Source of the DNA: Pseudaestuariivita sp.
GTDB lineage: Bacteria; Pseudomonadota; Alphaproteobacteria; Rhodobacterales; Rhodobacteraceae
DNA: 8,977 nucleotides
Assembly (NCBI GenBank): GCA_020629995.1
Contig: JAHDCH010000009.1
Span: 1 to 8,977, forward strand
Direction: 5' to 3'
Positions within the stretch are counted from its first letter, which is position 1, and each line of letters starts with the position of its first letter. Below the pieces are notes generated by a model. The model was not told where the DNA came from. It ran no database searches and saw nothing but the letters and a program-made list of their open reading frames with translations. The position numbers were made by a program, and so were the translations under genes. Positions 1 through 6,448 of this stretch are shown one piece after another.

Positions 1-603
1 ACCGGGATCAGCTTTGCCTTTGGCCTTGCGCTGATCGGCATGGCCTACGGCATCGGGCCGGTTTCGGGGTGTCACATCAACCCGGCGGTCACACTGGGCG
101 CGGTTGCGGCGGGCCGGATGTCGCCCGCGGATGCGGTGCCCTATATCATTGCGCAGATCGCGGGCGCGATCGCGGCGGCGCTGGTGTTGATGGTGATCGC
201 CTCGGGCGCGCCGGGATACGAAGGCGGTCTTGGCCAGAATGGCTGGGGCGCAGGGTATCTGGGCGAATATTCGATGGTTGCGGCCTTTGTGTTCGAGGCT
301 GTGGCGACGTTCCTGTTCGTCGTGGTGATCCTGGGCAGCACGGGCGCAGGCGCGCCGTCGGCCATGGCCGGGCTGGCCATCGGTCTGACCCTGGTGGTGA
401 TCCACCTTGTGGGCATCAACGTGACCGGCGTGTCGGTCAATCCCGCGCGCTCGATCGGGCCGGCGCTGTTTTCGGGCGGAGCCGCCATTGCGCAGCTGTG
501 GTTGTTCATCGTCGCGCCGATCCTGGGCGGCATCGCCGCGGGCATCCTGTTCAAGACGGGCCTGCTGGACGGCCCCGCCGCACAGGTGCCCCCGGCCGAG
601 TGA
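1..603 (+). CDS. aqpZ: Aquaporin Z-type water channel, 5' end missing
   Basis: This is a membrane channel of the MIP family that passes water across the inner membrane. The window shows 200 residues and the stop. By comparison with E. coli AqpZ about 36 N-terminal residues lie before position 1. Both pore half-helix motifs are present: HINPAVT (Asn-Pro-Ala at visible residues 27-29) and SVNPARS (147-150). Several hydrophobic segments separate them. Placed against E. coli AqpZ, the selectivity filter reads Phe (visible residue 7), His135, Val144 and Arg150. That matches the water-specific Phe/His/Arg set, with Val where AqpZ has Thr183, so an aquaporin fits better than a glycerol facilitator, which lacks the His. 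The C-terminus carries a short polar tail ending PPAE. A strong terminator follows 24 bases after the stop, so this gene ends its transcript. Family assignment is firm; the AqpZ subgroup is likely. Confidence 0.93.
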   Translation, partial: TGISFAFGLALIGMAYGIGPVSGCHINPAVTLGAVAAGRMSPADAVPYIIAQIAGAIAAALVLMVIASGAPGYEGGLGQNGWGAGYLGEYSMVAAFVFEAVATFLFVVVILGSTGAGAPSAMAGLAIGLTLVVIHLVGINVTGVSVNPARSIGPALFSGGAAIAQLWLFIVAPILGGIAAGILFKTGLLDGPAAQVPPAE

Positions 604-626
604 CCCGAAGGTCCATGTGAAACGCC

Positions 627-656
627 AAAGGGCGGGCCAGACGGCCCGCCCTTTTT
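627..656 (+). terminator. Rho-independent terminator of aqpZ
   Basis: A perfect 12-bp stem pairs 627-638 (AAAGGGCGGGCC) with 643-654, around the 4-base loop AGAC. It runs into a tract of five T (652-656). It starts 24 bases after the aqpZ stop codon. Stem strength and the T tract are those of a classical intrinsic terminator acting on the plus strand. The A's at the stem foot give only a short T run on the minus strand, so it may also catch minus-strand transcripts from the peroxiredoxin gene, but less well. Confidence 0.9.
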
Positions 657-689
657 ACTTGGGCCCCGACCCGGGCCACCGAAGAGTAG

Positions 690-709
690 GATGGGTGCTT
701 GCACCCATC
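690..709. repeat. Perfect hairpin, REP-like palindrome
   Basis: GATGGGTGC (690-698) and GCACCCATC (701-709) are exact reverse complements with only TT between them, or an 8-bp stem with a CTTG loop. It lies in the gap between two convergent genes, 13 bases beyond the peroxiredoxin stop and after the aqpZ terminator. There is no T tract on either side, so it is not a classical intrinsic terminator. Its form (AGGATGGGTGC then GCACCCATC) resembles the short palindromic units scattered between genes in roseobacters. Calling it a dispersed REP-like unit is inference, because only one copy is visible here. It could still protect the 3' end of the peroxiredoxin mRNA. Confidence 0.6.
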
Positions 710-722
710 GCCCTTGCCGGGA

Positions 723-1376
723 TCAGCCCGGCAGCTTGGTCATCCGCAGATACGGCAGCTTGGCGTCATAGGCGCCGAACTTGGCCTTGGCATCGTCGTT
801 CGATACCGATGGCGGGATCACCACATCCTGCCCCAGCTCCCAGTTGGCGGGCGTGGCCACACCGTGCTTGGCCGCTGTCTGCAGCGCATCCAGAGCGCGC
901 AGGATCTCGCCAAAGTTGCGGCCGATGGTCATCGGATAGGTCATCGACAGCTTCAGCTGCTTGTCCGGCCCGATGATGAAGACCGAACGCACCGTGGCGC
1001 TGTCATTGGGCGTGCGCCCGTCCGGCATGTACGCCTCGGCAGGCAGCATGTCGAAGGCCTTGGAGACCTCAAGGCCCTCATCGGCGATGATCGGGAACCC
1101 TGCGGTCGCGCCGGCAAAGCCTTCGATATCGCCTTTCCACTTCTTGTGGTCCTCGACCCCGTCAACGCTGACGCCGATCACCTTGGTGCCGCGCGCGGCC
1201 CATTCATTGGCCAGCTGCGCGACAGCGCCGAACTCGGTCGTGCAGACCGGCGTGAAATCCTTGGGGTGCGAAAACAGGATCGCCCAGCTGTCGCCGATCC
1301 AGTCGTGAAACTGGATGGGGCCCTGATCGGTTTCGGCCCGAAAGTTGGGAACGGTGTCGTTGATGCGCAATGCCAT
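723..1376 (-). CDS. 1-Cys peroxiredoxin, Prx6 type
   Basis: This is a cytoplasmic thiol peroxidase that reduces hydrogen peroxide and organic hydroperoxides. It has 217 residues, the usual length of the Prx6/1-Cys subfamily. The active site reads HPKDFTPVCTTE, with peroxidatic Cys45, Thr42 and Pro43, and the conserved Arg is Arg130 (ATVRSVFIIG). Cys45 is the only cysteine in the protein, so there is no resolving Cys and an outside thiol such as glutathione or a thioredoxin-like donor must regenerate it. The C-terminal domain with GRNFGEILRALDALQ and ATPANWELGQDVVIP is typical of the subfamily. The start at 1374-1376 is chosen because homology begins with MALRIND and a GGAG lies 8 bases upstream; the open frame runs further upstream but carries no family sequence. 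It is divergent from the waaA-like gene and convergent with aqpZ. I see no clear OxyR or SoxR site upstream. Confidence 0.95.
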   Translation of the reverse strand: MALRINDTVPNFRAETDQGPIQFHDWIGDSWAILFSHPKDFTPVCTTEFGAVAQLANEWAARGTKVIGVSVDGVEDHKKWKGDIEGFAGATAGFPIIADEGLEVSKAFDMLPAEAYMPDGRTPNDSATVRSVFIIGPDKQLKLSMTYPMTIGRNFGEILRALDALQTAAKHGVATPANWELGQDVVIPPSVSNDDAKAKFGAYDAKLPYLRMTKLPG

Positions 1377-1481
1377 GTGTCTGTCTCCGTCAGCAGCGGT
1401 CAAGGGGCGCGGCCTTGCGGCTTGCCCTTCCCCCCTCAGGTAAGGCATGCCATCCGTGGTTGAAAGAGGAGCCGCGCGGGA

Positions 1482-1517
1482 ATGGGCGCAAAAGCACGAA
1501 AGCGCCGGGGATGCTGA
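1482..1517 (+). CDS. Possible 11-codon leader ORF upstream of waaA
   Basis: An ATG at 1482 opens an 11-codon frame (MGAKARKRRGC) ending in TGA at 1515-1517. That stop lies just inside the waaA-like start codon region (ATG 1511-1513, other frame). A purine-rich AAAGAGGAG stretch lies at 1462-1470, 11 bases before this ATG. That is at the long end for a Shine-Dalgarno but better than anything directly before 1511. The arrangement would allow translational coupling: a ribosome ending at 1517 could restart at 1511. Such a short frame arises easily by chance and has no recognisable family, so this is a weak candidate. Confidence 0.2.
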   Translation: MGAKARKRRGC

Positions 1518-2719
1518 TCTATCGCATCTTGCTGACGCTGGTCTGGCCGGGACTGGTGCTGGCGCTGATCTGGCGCGTGCTGCGCGGGCGAGAGCAGTGG
1601 CGCGACCTGGCCCAAAGGCTGTCGGCACGCCGGGCGGGCGCAGGGAATGCCCTGTGGATCCACGGCGCCTCGAACGGAGAGCTGGCCTCGGCCCGCGCGG
1701 TGCTGACCGAGCTGGCCAACCGGGCCCCTGCCCGCCCGCTGCTGATCACCGCCAACACCGTGACCGCCCGCGATATGGTGGCCGCATGGCAGCTGCCGGG
1801 GGCCACAGCGCGGCTGGCCCCGATCGACACGTGGTGGGCACAGCCGCGCGCCGCCGCGCATGTCACGCTCGAGGCCGAGCTCTGGCCGAACCGCATCCGC
1901 CGCATCCCGACCGCCGTTCTGGGCGCGCGCATCAGCCCGCGCACCGCGGCGGGATGGGCCAGGGTGCCGGGGCTGGCGCAGGCGGTCTTTCCCCGGCTGC
2001 GCTGCGTGATCCCACAGGACAGCACCACGCCGGCACGGTTTGCCGCGCTGGGGGTGGCCCGGGAACGGATCGCGGCCCCGGTTCAGCTCAAGGCGCTGTA
2101 CCGCCCACCTGACCGCGAGGTGCCGGACGACATCGCGCGCGCGTTTGATCCTGCGCGCAGCTGGCTTGCCGCATCCACCCACGACGGCGAAGAGCAGATC
2201 GTCCTTGCCGCCCAGCAGGAGCGCCAAAAGGCGGACCCGGGCATGCGCCTTATCCTCGCGCCCCGCCACCCTGCGCGGTTTGACGACGTGGCGCAGATGA
2301 TCGCGGCGCGGGGGCTGACCTGCCACAGGCGCAGCGCAGGGCCGGTGCCGCCGGCGGGCTGCGACGTCCTTTTGGCCGACACGATGGGCGAAATGGACCT
2401 GTGGTATCGCGCCGCCGCCATCACCTTTGTCGGTGGCTCTCTGGTGGCGCGGGGCGGGCATACGCCGTATGAACCCGCCGCGCTTGGCTCGGCCATCCTG
2501 CACGGGCCGCATGTGGCAAATTTTGCCGAAAGCTATGCAGCCCTTCACCCCGGCGGGGCGGTGGAAATCACGGATGCGGCAACCCTGGCGCAGGCGCTTG
2601 CCAGGCTGTCAGAGCAGGGCACCCGGGCAACCCAGACCGCCGCAGCACGGGCCGCGCTTGGGGCCCATACAGACGCGGCAAGCGTGGCTCGGCAGCTCGC
2701 CGCGGCGCTGAAATTGTAA
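1511..2719 (+). CDS. waaA: Kdo transferase-like protein (WaaA/KdtA family)
   Basis: WaaA moves Kdo from CMP-Kdo to lipid A precursors on the inner face of the inner membrane, starting the LPS core. The 402 residues begin with a hydrophobic anchor (about 2-22), as in the family. Family blocks follow in order: WIHGASNGE (49-57, candidate catalytic Glu57), EAELWPN (121-127), GARISPRT, AASTHDGEE (220-228), APRHPARF (250-257), DTMGEMDLWY (290-299), FVGGSLVARGGH (306-317) and HGPHVANF (331-338). Length suits the family (about 420). Some blocks differ from E. coli: GASNGE for SVSVGE, APID for LPYD, GARIS for NARLS, and VQLK for GSLK. The gene may therefore be a second or divergent paralogue, and the symbol is tentative. 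ATG 1511 is the only good in-frame start matching the N-terminus, although its ribosome site is poor. It is divergent from the peroxiredoxin gene. Confidence 0.85.
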   Translation: MLIYRILLTLVWPGLVLALIWRVLRGREQWRDLAQRLSARRAGAGNALWIHGASNGELASARAVLTELANRAPARPLLITANTVTARDMVAAWQLPGATARLAPIDTWWAQPRAAAHVTLEAELWPNRIRRIPTAVLGARISPRTAAGWARVPGLAQAVFPRLRCVIPQDSTTPARFAALGVARERIAAPVQLKALYRPPDREVPDDIARAFDPARSWLAASTHDGEEQIVLAAQQERQKADPGMRLILAPRHPARFDDVAQMIAARGLTCHRRSAGPVPPAGCDVLLADTMGEMDLWYRAAAITFVGGSLVARGGHTPYEPAALGSAILHGPHVANFAESYAALHPGGAVEITDAATLAQALARLSEQGTRATQTAAARAALGAHTDAASVARQLAAALKL

Positions 2720-2860
2720 ATTTTCACGAAATTTTGGTGGAAATCTGGGTTTTCGCGGTGGTTTTCCTCACTTTCGCGGCTGCAAACCTTTCAAACCGGC
2801 GATGAGGCGGGTATCTTTTGCCCCAAGCCCGCATATCAAAATCGGGCAGTCCGAGCGGGT

Positions 2861-3322
2861 ATGATGAAGCAACTGCCTTTGACCCTGCGCACAGCGCACA
2901 AGTCTGACGTCCGAACGCAATTTGCGGCGCTGTGCTTTCGCACGGACACCGAAAAGCTGCGCGTCCTGCTTGTCACCAGCCGCCGCACCCGCCGCTGGAT
3001 CCTGCCCAAGGGCTGGCCGATGGATGGCAAATCACCCGCCGAAAGCGCGGCCGTCGAAGCCTGGGAAGAAGGCGGCGTGCGCGGCAAGGCCTATGACCAG
3101 TGTCTTGGCGTGTTCTCGTACGACAAGGATATCGACGACGACAACCCGCTGCCGGTGATCGGGCTGGTCTACCCGATCAAGGTCAAGAAGATCGCGTCCA
3201 ACTTTCCCGAGCGCAAGGAGCGCACGCGCAAATGGGTCGGTCTGAAAAAAGCGGCAGCACTGGTCAACAGCCCGGACCTTGCGGCGATCATACGGTCCTT
3301 TGACCCAAAGCGCCTGCGCTGA
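2861..3322 (+). CDS. Nudix hydrolase, alphaproteobacterial variant
   Basis: Nudix proteins hydrolyse nucleoside diphosphates linked to another group, and need a divalent metal. The 153 residues form one Nudix domain. The substrate is not shown by the sequence; the WILPKGWPM start of the box recalls the diadenosine/diphosphoinositol polyphosphate branch, so dinucleoside polyphosphates are one guess. The 23-residue box spans 51-73. The metal-binding Glu66, Glu69 and Glu70 and the glycines Gly51 and Gly72 are kept, but the usual Glu at box position 7 is Lys57 and the usual Arg is Val65. The tail is basic (DPKRLR). It lies 141 bases after the waaA-like gene in an AT-richer gap, suggesting its own promoter; TTTCAA (2789) and TATCTT (2812), 17 bases apart, are a weak candidate. 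ATG 2861 or the next codon, ATG 2864, may be the start. Confidence 0.88.
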   Translation: MMKQLPLTLRTAHKSDVRTQFAALCFRTDTEKLRVLLVTSRRTRRWILPKGWPMDGKSPAESAAVEAWEEGGVRGKAYDQCLGVFSYDKDIDDDNPLPVIGLVYPIKVKKIASNFPERKERTRKWVGLKKAAALVNSPDLAAIIRSFDPKRLR

Positions 3323-3331
3323 CACGCCCCC

Positions 3332-3359
3332 TTGATCCCGCGCGCTGTCCTCATAAATT
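3332..3359 (+). promoter_or_regulatory. Possible sigma-70 promoter for DUF1178-SDR pair
   Basis: TTGATC (3332-3337) and TAAATT (3354-3359) are 16 bases apart, each matching four of six consensus bases. They lie in the 64-base gap between the Nudix gene and the DUF1178 gene, and the start codon follows 28 bases further. A strong AAGAGGAG ribosome site (3368-3375) lies between them and the ATG at 3387. In a GC-rich genome this AT-rich patch stands out, but roseobacter promoters are loose and the match is only suggestive. Confidence 0.3.
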
Positions 3360-3386
3360 GGCGCGGTAAGAGGAGAGCGTGCGCGC

Positions 3387-3812
3387 ATGATCAAATTCAC
3401 CCTCAAATGCGATCAGGATCACCGGTTCGACAGCTGGTTCCCGTCAAACGGCGCATTTGACACGCTCAAGGCAGGCGGGCACCTGGCCTGCGCGGTGTGC
3501 GGCTCGCCTGCGGTGGACAAGGCGCTGATGGCCCCGCAGGTCGCCGTGCCCGAAGAAAAAGCGCCGGCCCGGCCGCTGGCCGCGCCAGCCTCACCCGCGG
3601 AACAGGCGCTGAAGGCGATGCGAGAACACGTGGAAAAGAACGCCACCTACGTCGGCGGTTCCTTTGCGACCGAAGCGCGCGCCCAGCACGACGGCACCAG
3701 CCCCGAACGCCCGATTTATGGCGAGGCCCGGCCCGAAGAGGCCAAAAAGCTGATCGAGGACGGCGTGCCCGTCGCCCCCCTGCCCTTTGGACCCAGCAGA
3801 AAGACAAATTGA
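3387..3812 (+). CDS. DUF1178 family zinc-ribbon-like protein
   Basis: This is a 141-residue cytoplasmic protein of the DUF1178 family, for which I know no established biochemical role. Family marks are clear. The N-terminus MIKFTLKCDQDHRFDSWF has Cys8 and His12, followed by CAVCGS with Cys35 and Cys38, together looking like a small metal-binding knuckle. A Pro/Ala-rich linker (about 50-72) comes next. The C-terminal signature VGGSFATEAR, ERPIYGEA and EEAKKLIEDGVPVAPLPFG follows. The start at 3387 has a strong AAGAGGAG site 11 bases upstream. The stop overlaps the next gene's start as TGATG, so the two are probably translated from one message. From memory, DUF1178 genes often lie near lysC in alphaproteobacteria, which agrees with the position here. 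Confidence 0.92.
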   Translation: MIKFTLKCDQDHRFDSWFPSNGAFDTLKAGGHLACAVCGSPAVDKALMAPQVAVPEEKAPARPLAAPASPAEQALKAMREHVEKNATYVGGSFATEARAQHDGTSPERPIYGEARPEEAKKLIEDGVPVAPLPFGPSRKTN

Positions 3813-4447
3813 TGGACTACGTGATCACCGGCACCAGCCGCGGCATTGGCAAGGCTTTGGTGACCGAACTTGCCGGACGCGGCGCCTCGGTTACCGGATC
3901 GTCGCGCGACGGCAGCGCGGGGCCGGTTCTGGACGTGACCGATCCGGCCTCGGTCCGGGCCTATGCGGCGGGGTTCGACCACGTCGGCTGTCTGGTGTGC
4001 AACGCGGGCGTCTACCTCGACAAAGGGCAGGACCTCGACACCGGCTTTGCGGCGGATCAATGGGCGCAGACCTTTGCCGCCAACGTCACCGGAGTGTTCC
4101 TGACCATTCAGGCGATGCTTCCGGCGGTGCGGGCGGCGGGCGGCAAGATCGCCATCATCTCATCGCAGATGGGCTCGTCCGAGCGGGCGGGCGGCGGCAG
4201 CTATGTCTACCGCGCCTCGAAGGCGGCCGCGCTGAACCTGGGCCGCAACCTGGCGACCGACCTGCGCAGCGAAGGCATTGCCGTGGGCATCTATCACCCC
4301 GGCTGGGTGCGCACCGACATGGGCAGCGATGCCGCAGACATCGGCGTCGAGGAAAGCGCAGCGGGCCTTGCGGACCGGCTGGAACATCTGTCGATGGCCA
4401 CAACCGGCTGCTTTGAATTCTACGACGGGCGGCCCATTCCGTTCTAG
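3812..4447 (+). CDS. Short-chain dehydrogenase/reductase, C-factor-like
   Basis: This is an NAD(P)-dependent oxidoreductase of the classical SDR fold, cytoplasmic, substrate unknown. It has 211 residues, which is short for the family (about 250). The cofactor motif is TGTSRGIG (6-13), followed by an acid-containing DVTD (41-44) and CNAGVY (63-68). The catalytic set is Asn91, Ser117 or Ser118, Tyr133 and Lys137 (YRASK). The block ISSQMGSSERAGGGSYVYRASK-type spacing and the PGWVRTDMG segment (163-171) resemble the C-factor/CsgA-like SDR branch, which has MGS after the catalytic serine. The N-terminus begins directly at strand beta-1, so nothing is missing. The ATG overlaps the DUF1178 stop by one base, so translation is likely coupled. 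The link in function between the two is unknown. Confidence 0.92.
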   Translation: MDYVITGTSRGIGKALVTELAGRGASVTGSSRDGSAGPVLDVTDPASVRAYAAGFDHVGCLVCNAGVYLDKGQDLDTGFAADQWAQTFAANVTGVFLTIQAMLPAVRAAGGKIAIISSQMGSSERAGGGSYVYRASKAAALNLGRNLATDLRSEGIAVGIYHPGWVRTDMGSDAADIGVEESAAGLADRLEHLSMATTGCFEFYDGRPIPF

Positions 4448-4476
4448 GCCGCTTGCACCTCGGGCCACCCTTGCGT

Positions 4477-4486
4477 AAAGCGCTTT
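4477..4486. other. 10-bp palindrome upstream of lysC
   Basis: AAAGCGCTTT is a perfect 10-bp palindrome in the 62-base gap between the SDR stop and the lysC start. It sits between a TTGCGT (4471-4476) and a weak TCAAAA (4494-4499), 17 bases apart, which could be a poor sigma-70 promoter. A palindrome inside a spacer is a typical operator place, but ten bases of symmetry can occur by chance. I do not recognise a regulator for it. Confidence 0.25.
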
Positions 4487-4509
4487 CGAGTTTTCAAAAG
4501 GCCGCGCCC

Positions 4510-5745
4510 ATGCCCGTTCTTGTCATGAAATTCGGCGGCACCTCTGTCGCCACGCTGGACCGCATCAAACGCGCCGCCAAACGCGTGGGCGTCGAGGTGG
4601 CCAAGGGCTATGACGTGATCGTCATCGTGTCGGCCATGTCGGGCGAGACGAACAAGCTGGTCGGCTTTGTGAACGACACCTCGCAGCTGTATGATGCGCG
4701 CGAATATGATGCCGTTGTGTCCTCGGGCGAGAACGTGACCGCCGGCCTCATGGCGCTGACGCTGCAGGAAATGGACGTGCCCGCACGCAGCTGGCAGGGC
4801 TGGCAGGTGCCGCTGCAGACCAACAGCGCCCACAGCGCCGCCCGGATCGAGGCGATCCCGACAGACAACATCAACGCCAAGTTCGCCGAAGGCATGAAGG
4901 TCGCCGTGGTGGCGGGCTTTCAGGGGATCAGCCCCGAAGGCCGCATCACAACGCTGGGCCGGGGCGGCAGCGACACGACCGCCGTCGCCTTTGCCGCCGC
5001 CTTCGGGGCCGAGCGCTGTGACATCTACACCGATGTCGACGGCATCTACACCACAGACCCGCGCATCGCGTCCAAGGCGCGCAAGCTCGACAAGATCGCG
5101 TTCGAAGAGATGCTCGAGCTGGCGTCGCTGGGCGCCAAGGTCCTGCAGACGCGCTCGGTCGAGCTGGCGATGCGGTTCAAGGTCAAGCTGCGCGTTCTGA
5201 GCAGTTTCGAGGAAATGGATGACGCCGCCGGGACGATGGTGTGCGACGAGGAGGAAATCGTGGAAAGCAAAGCAGTCAACGGCGTCGCCTACAGCCGCGA
5301 CGAAGCCAAGATGACCCTGATCTCGGTCGCTGACCGGCCCGGCATCGCCGCCGCGATTTTTGGCCCCCTGTCGGAGGCGGGCGTGAACGTCGACATGATC
5401 GTGCAGAACATCTCGGAAGAAGGGCGTACCGACATGACCTTTTCCTGCCCCACCGATCAGGTGGCACGCGCGGAAAAGGCGATGGCGGATGCCAAGGCGG
5501 CCGGAGACATCAACTTTCACGATCTGGTGGCGGACACGGATGTGGCCAAGATCTCGATCGTGGGGATCGGCATGCGCAGCCACGCGGGCGTGGCCGCCAA
5601 GATGTTTGCCACGCTGCGCGACGAGGGGATCAACATCAAGGTGATCACGACGTCGGAAATCAAGGTCAGCGTGCTGATCGATCGCAAGTACATGGAACTG
5701 GCCGTCCAGTCCCTGCACGACGCGTTCGAGCTGGAAAAGGCCTAG
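4510..5745 (+). CDS. lysC: Aspartate kinase, monofunctional with ACT domains
   Basis: LysC phosphorylates aspartate with ATP, the first step towards lysine, threonine, methionine and diaminopimelate for the cell wall. The 411 residues match the usual length of the monofunctional type. The kinase domain (about 1-250) shows KFGGTSV (7-13), SAMSGETNKL (41-50), SSGEN (71-75), GRGGSDTTA (150-158), DVDGIYTTDPR (175-185) and the block FEEMLELASLGAKVLQTRS. Two ACT domains follow, one starting near ISVADRPGIAAAIF (271-284) with VNVDMIVQNIS, and one at KISIVGIGMRSHAGV (347-361) with INIKVITTSEIKVSVLI. These are the usual sites of feedback inhibition by lysine and/or threonine. ATG 4510 is chosen because homology begins at MPVLVMKFGG; an AAGG lies 8 bases upstream. 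The 3' end shares a CTAG with the stop of the opposite gene, leaving no room for a terminator between them. Confidence 0.97.
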   Translation: MPVLVMKFGGTSVATLDRIKRAAKRVGVEVAKGYDVIVIVSAMSGETNKLVGFVNDTSQLYDAREYDAVVSSGENVTAGLMALTLQEMDVPARSWQGWQVPLQTNSAHSAARIEAIPTDNINAKFAEGMKVAVVAGFQGISPEGRITTLGRGGSDTTAVAFAAAFGAERCDIYTDVDGIYTTDPRIASKARKLDKIAFEEMLELASLGAKVLQTRSVELAMRFKVKLRVLSSFEEMDDAAGTMVCDEEEIVESKAVNGVAYSRDEAKMTLISVADRPGIAAAIFGPLSEAGVNVDMIVQNISEEGRTDMTFSCPTDQVARAEKAMADAKAAGDINFHDLVADTDVAKISIVGIGMRSHAGVAAKMFATLRDEGINIKVITTSEIKVSVLIDRKYMELAVQSLHDAFELEKA

Positions 5746-6440
5746 GACCCGCGCCGCCGCCGAAACGCCAAAGCGCCAAGGCCTGCCAAAGCCACCATCA
5801 GCAAAAGCCCGCCCAGCCCCGCGAACCTCGGGGCGGGATCGGGCGCCATCAGCGCCAGCGTTTCGCCATCCGGCACCGTGGCGCTGTAACTGCCCACATA
5901 GCCCTGCATCCCGTATTCGCGCACGTCGAACGTCACGCTGCCACGCCCCGTGACCGGCAGGCGCAGGCTGATCGGCGCACGCGGCGTGTCGGTATAGGCG
6001 ATAAACCCGGCATAGGCATACAGATCGCTCAGACGCGGCGCGGTTTCGGGCGTGGGTACCGTGCAGACGGTGGTCGCCAAAAGCGCGCCGACAGGGTCGA
6101 CAAATGGCAGCCGGTCCGCCAGCGGGTGCACCATCATCGACAGCCCTTCGAACCGCGCAGGCGCACCGCCGATCCGCGCGTCCGCAGGGGCCAGCAGGTC
6201 ATCGGCCATCAGGTAGGTGCCCTCGCGCAAACCGTCAAAATCGACGGTCCCGTCGGCTTCGGTCAGCGCAGAAGGTGGCAGGGCAAAGACCGGCTCCAGC
6301 GCATTGGCGGGCAGGCCAAAATAGACCTCGACCGCATCGGCAGTGCGCAGCACAACCATTTCCACCCGCGTCTGGGCCATCGCCAGAGCGGGCAGCGCCA
6401 TCACACACAGCGTAAGAAAAAGGGCGGCAGTCCGTCTCAT
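5742..6440 (-). CDS. Exported protein with C-terminal membrane anchor, unknown
   Basis: I do not recognise the family. The 232-residue product begins with a clear Sec signal peptide (MRRTAALFL..., hydrophobic 5-20, likely cut after ALAMA or nearby). A roughly 180-residue extracytoplasmic part rich in beta-type sequence follows, with a single cysteine, Cys126. The end is built like a sorting tail: Pro-rich APDPAP (199-204), hydrophobic 208-226 and RRRR (227-230), then GS. This recalls VPLPA-CTERM, PEP-CTERM or GlyGly-CTERM tails, but none of those motifs is exact. It may simply be a single-pass protein with a stop-transfer anchor. ATG 6438-6440 is chosen because the signal peptide starts there; the frame stays open upstream without family-like sequence. 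Its stop overlaps the lysC stop, and it is divergent from the metallopeptidase gene. A TATATA 10 bases before the ATG hints at a very short leader. Confidence 0.8.
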   Translation of the reverse strand: MRRTAALFLTLCVMALPALAMAQTRVEMVVLRTADAVEVYFGLPANALEPVFALPPSALTEADGTVDFDGLREGTYLMADDLLAPADARIGGAPARFEGLSMMVHPLADRLPFVDPVGALLATTVCTVPTPETAPRLSDLYAYAGFIAYTDTPRAPISLRLPVTGRGSVTFDVREYGMQGYVGSYSATVPDGETLALMAPDPAPRFAGLGGLLLMVALAGLGALAFRRRRGS

Positions 6441-6448
6441 CCTGGGCT

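Noticed and set aside
1377..1510. OxyR-type operator in the gap between peroxiredoxin and waaA-like genes
   Set aside because: No ATAG-spaced dyads or other clear operator could be found; only short chance palindromes such as GGCATGCC are present.
1436..2548. Minus-strand open frame opposite the waaA-like gene
   Set aside because: The product is a Gly/Arg/His-rich shadow with no family motif, while the plus strand has all the Kdo transferase blocks.
2714..2740. AAATTTT direct repeat and weak stem after the waaA-like gene as a terminator
   Set aside because: The stem would be six A-T pairs without G-C content, too weak to act as an intrinsic terminator.
4444..5718. Long minus-strand open frame opposite lysC
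   Set aside because: It is the mirror of a clear aspartate kinase. Its product is His/Arg/Asp-rich without any family motif, as expected from GC-biased codons read backwards.
5215..5745. Internal start in lysC giving a separate ACT-domain beta subunit, as in some Gram-positive bacteria
   Set aside because: Candidate ATG codons here have a purine stretch too close or none at all, and I know no support for this in alphaproteobacteria.
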